The notes below the pieces were generated by a model. The model searched no databases. It was not told the DNA's origin and saw nothing but the letters and a program-made list of their open reading frames with translations. From NCBI GenBank assembly GCA_030037815.1, contig JASHPZ010000085.1, forward strand, positions 1-36,830: a stretch of DNA of 36,830 bases, written 5' to 3'. Below, one piece after another: positions 30,701 to 36,830 of the stretch. Source of the DNA: Thermoplasmata archaeon. GTDB taxonomy: Archaea; Thermoplasmatota; Thermoplasmata; Lutacidiplasmatales; UBA184. How positions within the stretch are numbered: position 1 is the stretch's first letter; each line of letters starts with the position of its first letter. Made by a program: the position numbers and the translations under genes.

Positions 30701-32292
30701 ACGAACGGCGCGGCCGCGGTCCGGAGGGCGACCTCCGCCTTGGCCACGGACTCCGCTGCCTCGACCAGCTTCCCGTCGTCCAGGAGCCCCCGCGCGGTCG
30801 AGATCTCCGCCTCCGCGTCCGGGTGGAGGAAGCCGCGTTCCCGGGCGTACTCCCGGATGCGGTCGAGGGTCGTCCACCGTTGGCGGAAGAACTGGAGCGC
30901 GTCCCGTCCGAAGGCGAGGACCGCTTCGCGGAGGATCTGGCGGGCGACGTCGACCTCGGCGCGGTCCAAGTGGCCGCGCGCCTTCACGAGCAGCGGGTCG
31001 AGCGCCTCGGTCGAGAAGCCGGAGGCGCGGAACCGTTGCGCCATCTCGTCCATCGCGCCGAGCTCGTCCCGCGCGCCGTCGAGGTCTTCGGTGAGCCGCC
31101 CGACGCGGTCGAGCGCCTCTTGGCTGGCGGCCAGGGCCTCCGAATAGATCTTGAGACGCAGCGCCTCGCGCGCGCGGTTCATCGCCGCGAAGACGTCGGT
31201 CGGGTCGCGACCGAGCCGGCGCGCCTCGACGATCCGGGGCCGGACCTCGTCGAGGAGTCCGGCGACCACGCTGACGATCGGCTCCTCCGCCGCCCGCCGG
31301 GCGTCGGTGAGCAGCGGCGCGATATCGAGCGGAGGGGCCTGGGGGAGCCGGGCGATCGCGGACTCGACGGCCGCGCGCGCGGCGGTCGGGTCGACCCCGA
31401 ACTCGGCGGTCGCGTCCAGGGAGGAGCGCAGGCTCTCGAGCGCCTGACCGCACCGATCGCGCAGCGCCTCCGCGAGCTCGGTCAGTCCGCGGTCGACCGC
31501 GTCCACCGTGGTCGGCCAGCGGTCGGCCGGGGCGTCCGCGTCGTCGCGCAGCGCGGCGTCGAGCGCACCAGTCGGCGCGCCGAACTCCTTCGCCGCCGCG
31601 ATCATCTCCGTCGCGGCGTCGCGCGACTGCGTGCGCCGGGCGACCGCCTCGGGGAGTCCGTCGGCGACGAACCGGTTCAACTGGTCCATCGCTTCGAGGA
31701 GCCCGCCCTCCTTTGCCGGCTCGACGGCGGTCGCGAGGCCCCGCTCAAACTCCGCGAACCGTTCGGACGAGAGGGTCGCCCAGCGGGCCACGGCGACCGC
31801 GCGTGCGCGGGCTTGTTCGATGAACTGGACCTCGGCGGCTTCGAGACTTCCCTCGATCCCGACCAGGGTCGCCGCGGTGTCCGCCCAGTCGCGGCCCGCC
31901 CCGGCGGCGGCCATCGCCTCGAGGCGGCCGCTCACCCCCTCCGGGAGCGGGACCCCCATGCCCGAGAGTCGGCCGACCGCCTCGGTCGTGCGACGTCGAC
32001 GGGCCTCGAGCGGCGACGGGACGACCTCTCCGAGATACGTGAGCAAGGACCGGGCCTCGGTCTCGACCGTGTCCCAGTCCGACCGACGCGCGGACTCCTT
32101 GATCTTGGCCGACCGTTCCGCGGCCTCGGGGGGCCGGATCGCGAGGCGCTCGAGGAGGAGGAGCTTCTCGTCGACCTCCTTCTGGAGCGCCTCGCCGCCC
32201 TGGCGCTTCTTCTTGAGCGCCTCGGCTTTTTCTTGCAGGATCCGCGTCAGCCGGGACGACGGGAGTGAACCCACCCCTCCCGGACCGGACAC
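27790..32292 (-). CDS. 1500-residue all-helical repeat protein, function unknown
   Basis: The protein is almost entirely helical, with a basic start (KAEALKKKRQGGEAL), then dozens of helical hairpins of roughly 35-45 residues with the loose pattern LxxARxxLDxGxxxEAxxL. Examples are RGLLDDGKLVEAAESVAKAE and RIAVDQGRLDEAENLLGQA. This resembles TPR- or spectrin-like bundles and coiled coils. There is no Walker motif, no membrane segment and no signal peptide, so it is neither an SMC protein nor obviously exported. It ends in a Pro/Ala tail with FWPFRRPPSEP. A scaffold or cytoskeleton-like role is possible but only inference. The start is GTG 32292 with AGGGAG a few bases upstream and a TATA element about 80 bases upstream. 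Confidence 0.85.
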   Translation of the reverse strand: MSGPGGVGSLPSSRLTRILQEKAEALKKKRQGGEALQKEVDEKLLLLERLAIRPPEAAERSAKIKESARRSDWDTVETEARSLLTYLGEVVPSPLEARRRRTTEAVGRLSGMGVPLPEGVSGRLEAMAAAGAGRDWADTAATLVGIEGSLEAAEVQFIEQARARAVAVARWATLSSERFAEFERGLATAVEPAKEGGLLEAMDQLNRFVADGLPEAVARRTQSRDAATEMIAAAKEFGAPTGALDAALRDDADAPADRWPTTVDAVDRGLTELAEALRDRCGQALESLRSSLDATAEFGVDPTAARAAVESAIARLPQAPPLDIAPLLTDARRAAEEPIVSVVAGLLDEVRPRIVEARRLGRDPTDVFAAMNRAREALRLKIYSEALAASQEALDRVGRLTEDLDGARDELGAMDEMAQRFRASGFSTEALDPLLVKARGHLDRAEVDVARQILREAVLAFGRDALQFFRQRWTTLDRIREYARERGFLHPDAEAEISTARGLLDDGKLVEAAESVAKAEVALRTAAAPFVARRVEEMEQGFADIPDEALTSPVRRLLADADVSLRVKEDLPASIESMRRAERDFAAVFAAHASALVELLESEVRVLESMGGASDEVQRQIDEVQQIFNMGDFVKASRASQEIRTRAQQQQLLRSEEAVSHAKLSLVELETMGLDLGRFRSQLEEAQSAARGGRYPEAYQVATRLEESAGRARAGAQAVLEGISRAQDLLGRLRGAGADPTPFYEPLRNARLAYQALDFDGARTLLDGVEQSLRAEEARLDGDRILNETQLLIEDGRRLSAAMDPYQHRLETLRTERATAAPEATRTGAHLLHEELVALLRPILEENLRGLERDLDIARAAGVQVDKILTPLGEARRRVALPLPVGAAALLDQARAEFISTRGFVEHADRVTKRARESLAQADLLHVDVAALRAQMERLEQMLRDRQYARVIELGGPLEREILQVTYQHVSKTLAGFQATVTRLRHEGSNTSIAENLLHQARMALDEGRAVEALQLAAKSENELERVDLQRRLAEGSLEATERAIARAVEEGVVAPSAKEEFDLARAAFQQHAYPDVLEQSMVASDALGVARDGHRRAGDAMRSAERQIAEAADLGAVVTDGAGRLAEAQRHGALGQYAEAIRAAREATEMGRWAIERLFAAPMGELRRQVEAARGERLATELDPLESVVAEAEAALRGREWPHVKQALARGEAASRRLFESVVDGRWREVEAEYARAGDASPAEQARREELRTQLTQLRERRDFGQALKLVRSEAELARRRRQEEIIGRMGAFKDRLWVGERLGVDTTPVMQVFSEARIAVDQGRLDEAENLLGQATRTLEPSVREPFERRLRDLQTEVTFAEEGLHVSVGPVRARVKEVVELASAGHALDAGRLLLKAEEDLNLRKSLHRELLNLHFLIDAALARAHERHLDTTEARQLLAESLRLRDTDYAAALEKARESLKRLQAEGAATTEPAPPPASAPAASAFWPFRRPPSEP

Positions 32293-32366
32293 GGTATCTC
32301 CCTAAGCGCGCGCCGGACCCCCGGCGGACGCAGAGGGCCCCGGCAGTCGTTTCATGCCGGGTCTCC

Positions 32367-32378
32367 TTTATTAATGAA
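32367..32378 (-). promoter_or_regulatory. TATA element of the large helical protein gene
   Basis: The minus strand reads TTAATAAA in this stretch, the only AT-rich part of the 121-base gap after eIF5A. It predicts a start of transcription near 32346 and a 5' leader of about 50 bases ending in AGGGAG before GTG 32292, so this gene is not leaderless. Confidence 0.55.
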
Positions 32379-32413
32379 ACGTCAGGAACGCGGCGGGCCC
32401 GCCCCCGGTCCCC

Positions 32414-32800
32414 CTAGGTCCGGCTGATCATCCGCCGGCCCATCGCGTCGATGTACTGGACCTCGGCGCCGGGGCTGAGCGACGGCTTCGTCTCCGCGTC
32501 GATCGCGAGGCTGAACGTCTCGTACGATTCGAGGTCCATCAACTGGACCTCGGTGTCGGTCAGCGACAGCACCTGCGCCTGGCGCTTGCCGATCATCGGG
32601 ACCTGGACCTTGTGCTTCACGGGGAATACGACGCTCCGCTTCGACCCGTCGAAGATGCCCACCGCGTCGATCCGGGCCTTCGCTTCCCCGTGCTTCCCCG
32701 GTTTGGACGTCTGGATCGAGAGGATCCGGCACGGCTCCTCGTCGATCAGCATGTACCGTCCTTCCTTGAGTTCGCGGACCTCCTGCTGCGTCCACGCCAT
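32414..32800 (-). CDS. Translation factor aIF5A
   Basis: This 128-residue factor helps the ribosome through stalling sequences such as polyproline and is modified by hypusine. The hypusination site is Lys36 in [12 protein letters not shown], and the N-terminus [20 protein letters not shown] is typical of archaeal aIF5A. The C-terminal OB domain includes [19 protein letters not shown]. The frame is open far upstream on this strand, but ATG 32800 gives the family start and has GAGG about 9 bases before it. It is divergent from the IleRS-like gene at 32948. The many Pro-rich stretches in proteins here would need this factor. Confidence 0.97.
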   Translation of the reverse strand: MAWTQQEVRELKEGRYMLIDEEPCRILSIQTSKPGKHGEAKARIDAVGIFDGSKRSVVFPVKHKVQVPMIGKRQAQVLSLTDTEVQLMDLESYETFSLAIDAETKPSLSPGAEVQYIDAMGRRMISRT

Positions 32801-32837
32801 CGGGGTGTTCCTCGGGGGCGGGGGAAGTTCGGGGCGG

Positions 32838-32843
32838 CATAAG
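32838..32843 (-). promoter_or_regulatory. TATA-like element of aIF5A
   Basis: CTTATG on the minus strand, about 40 bases before ATG 32800, leaves a leader of about 15 bases that includes the GAGG ribosome-binding sequence. Confidence 0.5.
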
Positions 32844-32896
32844 AGTTGCCCTGATTTCGGGGCGCCGGCCCGGCGGCGCGCCGCGCGACGGCAGGG

Positions 32897-32902
32897 TTTA
32901 TT
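32897..32902 (+). promoter_or_regulatory. TATA-like element of the IleRS-like gene
   Basis: TTTATT lies 48 bases before ATG 32948 on the plus strand in an otherwise GC-rich gap, predicting a leader of about 20 bases. It shares the 147-base divergent region with aIF5A. Confidence 0.5.
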
Positions 32903-32947
32903 CCCGCCCGGCCCCCTCTCTGCGTACACCCGTTCCCGGGGCGCCCC

Positions 32948-35900
32948 ATGGCCGGCGACGTACCACGGTACACTCCGCACGTCCTCGAGGAGGCCGCGGC
33001 GGCGCTCTGGAAGAACCGACGGCTCCCCCCGGTCGGCGGGTGGGTGGGCCGCGGCGACGGCCCGGTGCTGCGCCAGTACGTCGGAGCGTTCGCGGACTCG
33101 GATACCCCGGTGCGGATCGCGCACCGGTCGGTCGCCGCGGACGTCGACGCCCGGTTCTACGCGCTCTCGGGCCGGAGGGCCGTCGGGACGCTGCGCCGCG
33201 TGACGCCGGGAGGCGACCCCGCCGCCGCGCCGATCGGGCCGCTCCTCGGACGGCTCGGGGTGTGGGTCGGCGGTGAAGGCGCGCGGGCGTGGGACGAGAC
33301 CGAACGGGCGGCCGGGCGCGCGGCGATCGTCGGGCGGCTCGCGCGGGCCGGCGCGCTCGTGTTGCGGGATGCGCCGTTCCGGGTCTGCCCGACCTGCTCG
33401 ACGCCGCGAAACCCGGAGCGGATCGTCTACCGGGAAGAGGAGGGCGACACCTACCTCGTCCGATTCCCGACGCGCCTCGGCGACCGGACCGTCGCGCTGG
33501 TCGTCTGGGTGGACGCCCCGTGGCGGCTCCTCGGAACGAGCGCGCTGCTCGTGAACCCCGAGTTCCCGTACGTGGTCGCCCGGTCGCGGCACCGCGACGC
33601 GGTGGAGCGGGTCGTCACGTCGCGCGCGTCCCTCGACCGGCTCCGCAGCTGGCTCCCGGGCGTGTTGCTCGAGGTGGAGGAGGAGGTCGTCGGCGCCCAG
33701 CTCCTCGACCTCGTCTACGAGTACCCGCTCCGCCACGAGTTCCCGATGGGCGGCAGCCTCGCCCCGCCCGCCGGCACGGTCCAGGGCGCCGCGGACGTCG
33801 GGGAGAGCGGCACGGGGATCGTACCGCTCGTGCCGGGGCACGGGGGCACGGACGCGCAGGTCGCCGAGCGGCTGAAGGTGCCCGGCTGGCCGCTCCTGAC
33901 GGCCCGCGGCCAGCTCGACCTCACGTTGATGCACAAGTACGCCGGGCTCGACCTCGCCACGGCGAACGACTTCGTCCTCCGGGACCTCGCGGAGGAGGGG
34001 GCGCTCTACGCCCGTCTCCGGGTGCGTCGCGGCGTCCCGCACTGCCAGGTGTGCGGCGGGGGGCTGATCTGGGCGCCCGGCCGCGCCTGGTGCCTCGAGC
34101 CGGCGCGGTTGCCGCGCGAGGTCGCGGAGACGTACCGGCGGCTGCTGCCCCGCGACCCGATCGTCGGGCAGATCGAGTTCGCCGCGTGGCCGGTGAGCGA
34201 GTCGTCCACGACGGACGGCGAGCGGGCGGTCGGACTGCTCGAGTGCAGCCGTTGCGAGCGGCTGGAGATGCCCCCCGCCGACCTGCGGTGCGCCTGTGGG
34301 GGCCGCCGGACGCTCGTGAACCGCCGGCTGCTCAGCTCGTTCGAAGGCGCCGTCTCCGCGTGGGCGCGGACGGACCCCGTGCCGTTCGGGGACGCGGTCC
34401 GCGTCTACGTCAACGACCGGCGACGCGCCCCGACGCTCGTCCACCACCTCGCCTGCGCGTCGGTCGTCGACGGGCTCACGGGCGAGTTCACCCTCGACGT
34501 CCTCGCGTCGATCGCCGACCTCGACCTCGACGCGCTCGTGACCGCGCACGGTACGGACGCCGTCCGGTCGGCGCTCGTCCGCGCCCCGGCGACCGGTCTG
34601 ACGGCCGCGACGTTCACCGCGTTGTGCGTCCAGGAGCGGGCGCGGCTCTCGCGGTGGTGGTCGGCGGCGCGCGCGCTCGCCGACGCGGCCGAACGCTCGC
34701 TCCTCGCCAGCGCGAACCGACCGATCCACGAGGCGCTCGGAGAGCTCGAGCCGGAGGACCGCGCGGTCCTCGCGCTCTGGGAGCGGGTCCGCGCGCAGGC
34801 GGTCGCCGACTTCGAGCGCCACCAGCCCGGTGCGGCGCTCCAACGCTTCCACCGGTTTCTCGAGAGCGACTTCGGGGACTACCGCGATTGGGCCGCGGCG
34901 CGCCTCGGGGCCAACGCGCTCGCGCCGTCCCGCCGGGCGGCCCAGCGGACGCTCGTCCACCTCCTCCGATCCGGTGCGGTCCTCGTCGCACCGGTCGCGC
35001 CGTTCACCGCGGAGGCGGTCTACCGCCTGCTCCGACCCGAGGCGACGAGCGTCTTCGAAGCGACCTCGGAACCGGTCGACCGGGCGCTGGTCGACGACGC
35101 CGCCACCGCCCGCTGGGATCGGTGGCGCACGGTCCTCTCCACGCTCGACCGGTTCCGCCGGCGGCAACGGATCGGGCGGACGACCCTCCTCCCGATGGTC
35201 GTCCTGGCCGCCGCGACCGACGAGCTCGGCGACCGGCTCCGTGAGGACGCGGCGACCTTGGCACGCCTGGCCCGCGCCGCCCACCTCGAGGTCGCTTCGC
35301 CGAAATCTCCGTGGACCGGACGCCGACGCACGCTCCGACCGATCGAGAGCGAGATCCAGCGGGCGTACCCGACCCAGGCCTCCCAGATCATGCACCTGCT
35401 CCAGCGGGGCCTTCCGCGGGCGAGCGGCGAGTCGGGGGAGCTGAGCGTCGTCATCCACGGGCTCCCCCGCACGATCACGCCCGCGATGTACGAGTACGTG
35501 GAGTCGCTCCCCGCCGGCGTCGTGGAGACGCCGTGGACCGGCGGTTCGCTCTACGTCGAGCTGCCCGGCAGCGCCGACGGCGCGACCGCCGGCCCGCCGC
35601 TCTCCGCGGACGCCTTCTGGTTGACCCGGCGCATCGCGAAGCGACTGCGCGCCGCGCGCCGCGACGGGATTCCCGCCGCCGTGACGGTCGCCGTCGTGGC
35701 GACGTCGCCGCCCCTCGCGGAGGAACTTGCGCGGCACGCGGCCCCGATCGCCCAATCCCTCGGCCTCGCCGAACTGCGGGTCGTTGAGCACGGCGAGAGC
35801 GCCCCGCCCCCGGGGCGCATCGTGGGCCGGACCCGCACGGGCGCGCGGTGGTGGGTCGACCTGCCGGGGCTCCCGCCGGCGCCGCGCACGCCCCGTCGGC

Positions 35901-36830
35901 TGACGAGCCCCCGCCGTCGCATGCGGATCGCCGTCCCGTCCGCGCACCGCGGGTTGGCGCCGGGCGACCGCGATTTCGCCGACCTGGCGCAGATCGCGCG
36001 CGAGGAGGCGGTCCGCGCGCTGGGCCAGGAACTGGATGCGTTGCTCGGGGCGCCCCTGATCGGGCCGGCAAAGGTCGCGGGCGCGTGGGAGGGCGGGGTG
36101 ACCTCGTTGGAGGGGTATCGCAGCGCTCCGTTCGACACCCTCGTCGCGATGCCGGGATTCGGCCGGGCCCTCACGATCGAACTGTTCGACAAGCTGGGGC
36201 GCACGGTCCCGCCGGAGGCGAGGGCTCCTCCCCCCCGGCGGACGGCTCGGAGCGCACCGCCCGTCGCTCCCGCCGCCCCAGGAACTCTCGTCGCCCCCGA
36301 CCTCACGGCGCCCGTTTCGAAGGCGGAGACCCTTCGGCCACCCACCCTTCCGCCGGCTCCGGAGCCTGTCGAAACGGACTCCGGGGGGGACGGGGTGGCC
36401 GAACTGCCCACGCCCGAGGACTCGGTCGTCTCCGAGCCGGAAGTCATGCCGCCAACGACCTCTGAGTCGGTTGCCGCATCGCTCCCGCCGCCCGAGCCGT
36501 TAGCCACACCGCTCCCGCCGCCCGAGTCGCCCACGGCCCCGAACACCGAAGTCGAAGTCGTTACGGAAACGGATTCGAGCCTGCCGTCCGTACCGGTCGA
36601 AGGCCCGGTCGGAGGGCCCGGCGCGGCGCCCGCCGACGCCGGTTCCGAGGCGGAACGGCCGGCGGAGAGCGCCGTGGCTCGGGAGGTCCTCCCGCCGGAG
36701 GACCCCGTTCCCGAGGCCGGGGCCGCCGCCGCAGCCGAACCGCCGCTCGAGTCGGGGGTCGCGAGCGCTCCGGCCGCGGACGTTTCGTCCGTCCCCGAGC
36801 CCGCTCCGCTCGAAGCGGCTCCGTCCGGGG
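32948..36830 (+). CDS. Catalytically dead isoleucyl-tRNA synthetase paralogue with HhH and disordered tail (3' truncated)
   Basis: The frame is open from ATG 32948 to the window end (1294 codons). It follows archaeal IleRS along its length: [16 protein letters not shown] at the start, a first zinc pair Cys147/Cys150, the editing domain with [12 protein letters not shown] (about 185-196) and [15 protein letters not shown] (288-302), [12 protein letters not shown] (364-375), [11 protein letters not shown] near 534, the anticodon domain with [16 protein letters not shown], and the C-terminal domain with [14 protein letters not shown]. Yet no HxGH is present (the GDGP at 36-39 is kept, then AFAD), the KMSKS position reads TLDVL, the editing threonines are VDA and the editing His is Pro293; only Asp302 remains. 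A helix-hairpin-helix ([20 protein letters not shown], about 1064-1083) and a 200-residue Pro/Ala/Glu tail follow. It cannot charge tRNA as written; tRNA or DNA binding is inference. Confidence 0.85.
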   Translation, partial: MAGDVPRYTPHVLEEAAAALWKNRRLPPVGGWVGRGDGPVLRQYVGAFADSDTPVRIAHRSVAADVDARFYALSGRRAVGTLRRVTPGGDPAAAPIGPLLGRLGVWVGGEGARAWDETERAAGRAAIVGRLARAGALVLRDAPFRVCPTCSTPRNPERIVYREEEGDTYLVRFPTRLGDRTVALVVWVDAPWRLLGTSALLVNPEFPYVVARSRHRDAVERVVTSRASLDRLRSWLPGVLLEVEEEVVGAQLLDLVYEYPLRHEFPMGGSLAPPAGTVQGAADVGESGTGIVPLVPGHGGTDAQVAERLKVPGWPLLTARGQLDLTLMHKYAGLDLATANDFVLRDLAEEGALYARLRVRRGVPHCQVCGGGLIWAPGRAWCLEPARLPREVAETYRRLLPRDPIVGQIEFAAWPVSESSTTDGERAVGLLECSRCERLEMPPADLRCACGGRRTLVNRRLLSSFEGAVSAWARTDPVPFGDAVRVYVNDRRRAPTLVHHLACASVVDGLTGEFTLDVLASIADLDLDALVTAHGTDAVRSALVRAPATGLTAATFTALCVQERARLSRWWSAARALADAAERSLLASANRPIHEALGELEPEDRAVLALWERVRAQAVADFERHQPGAALQRFHRFLESDFGDYRDWAAARLGANALAPSRRAAQRTLVHLLRSGAVLVAPVAPFTAEAVYRLLRPEATSVFEATSEPVDRALVDDAATARWDRWRTVLSTLDRFRRRQRIGRTTLLPMVVLAAATDELGDRLREDAATLARLARAAHLEVASPKSPWTGRRRTLRPIESEIQRAYPTQASQIMHLLQRGLPRASGESGELSVVIHGLPRTITPAMYEYVESLPAGVVETPWTGGSLYVELPGSADGATAGPPLSADAFWLTRRIAKRLRAARRDGIPAAVTVAVVATSPPLAEELARHAAPIAQSLGLAELRVVEHGESAPPPGRIVGRTRTGARWWVDLPGLPPAPRTPRRLTSPRRRMRIAVPSAHRGLAPGDRDFADLAQIAREEAVRALGQELDALLGAPLIGPAKVAGAWEGGVTSLEGYRSAPFDTLVAMPGFGRALTIELFDKLGRTVPPEARAPPPRRTARSAPPVAPAAPGTLVAPDLTAPVSKAETLRPPTLPPAPEPVETDSGGDGVAELPTPEDSVVSEPEVMPPTTSESVAASLPPPEPLATPLPPPESPTAPNTEVEVVTETDSSLPSVPVEGPVGGPGAAPADAGSEAERPAESAVAREVLPPEDPVPEAGAAAAAEPPLESGVASAPAADVSSVPEPAPLEAAPSG

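Noticed and set aside
32302-32355. A 17-codon upstream reading frame (starting MKRLPGPSASAG) before the large helical protein, with GGAG before its ATG
   Set aside because: The TATA element predicts a transcript that begins after this ATG, and the peptide has no feature of a regulatory leader.
32392-32403. Perfect 12-base palindrome GGCGGGCCCGCC after the aIF5A stop
   Set aside because: It can form only a 4-base stem and no T-run follows, so a terminator is not supported; such palindromes are common at this GC content.
32801-35947. Long minus-strand open frame upstream of and continuous with aIF5A
   Set aside because: aIF5A begins at ATG 32800 by family alignment. The upstream part is antisense to the IleRS-like gene and has only low-complexity sequence.

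Overview
This is a very GC-rich, densely coded archaeal window, most likely from an uncultured member of the Thermoplasmatota. Direct evidence for an archaeon: three consecutive ether-lipid biosynthesis genes, eIF5A with its hypusination site, an archaeal tRNA-splicing endonuclease, the archaeal D-aminoacyl-tRNA deacylase, a DUF2070 protein, a tRNA gene carrying a bulge-helix-bulge intron and no encoded CCA, and several promoters with a TATA-like element about 25 bases before the start codon (leaderless style). A giant thermopsin-like surface protein with ESGLP-type repeats points to Thermoplasmatota; this placement is inference.

Layout. 1-3519 (+): the 3' end of a trp operon, trpD(partial)-trpC-trpF-trpB-trpA, with overlapping genes. 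3544-10812 (-): a seven-gene operon reading DGGGP synthase, GGGP synthase, DUF2070 membrane protein, M20 peptidase, CDP-archaeol synthase, pyrE, endA. Its genes overlap or are separated by at most 13 bases, and it holds three successive steps of archaeal phospholipid synthesis. 10918-13501 (+): an M16 peptidase pair, one catalytic and one without the zinc motif. 13498-17739 (-): fdhA-DUF1641-fdhD, a molybdenum/tungsten oxidoreductase of the formate dehydrogenase family with its sulfur-transfer factor. 17790-19980: a MobB-MobA fusion and a divergent MoeA, both for molybdenum cofactor. 20081-21161: a small ribbon-helix-helix-like protein and DtdA, convergent. 21230-26548 (-): a 1772-residue secreted thermopsin-like repeat protein. 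26675-26779 (-): tRNA-Glu(CTC) with an intron in the T-loop. 26829-27771: a YbjQ-family protein and a divergent gene I do not recognise. 27790-32292 (-): a 1500-residue all-helical protein of unknown function. 32414-32800 (-): eIF5A. 32948 to the window end (+): an isoleucyl-tRNA synthetase paralogue whose HIGH, KMSKS and editing motifs are all lost, with a helix-hairpin-helix and a long disordered tail added.

The most unusual items are the decommissioned IleRS paralogue, the tRNA-Glu intron at position 59/60 (in a window that also encodes the splicing endonuclease), the formate-dehydrogenase-like enzyme with Cys-Gln where Cys/Sec-His is expected, and the giant surface and helical proteins. 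No rRNA, CRISPR array, insertion sequence or phage gene was seen. No stretch over 300 bases lacks a gene; the longest gap (26549-26828) holds the tRNA and probable regulatory sites.
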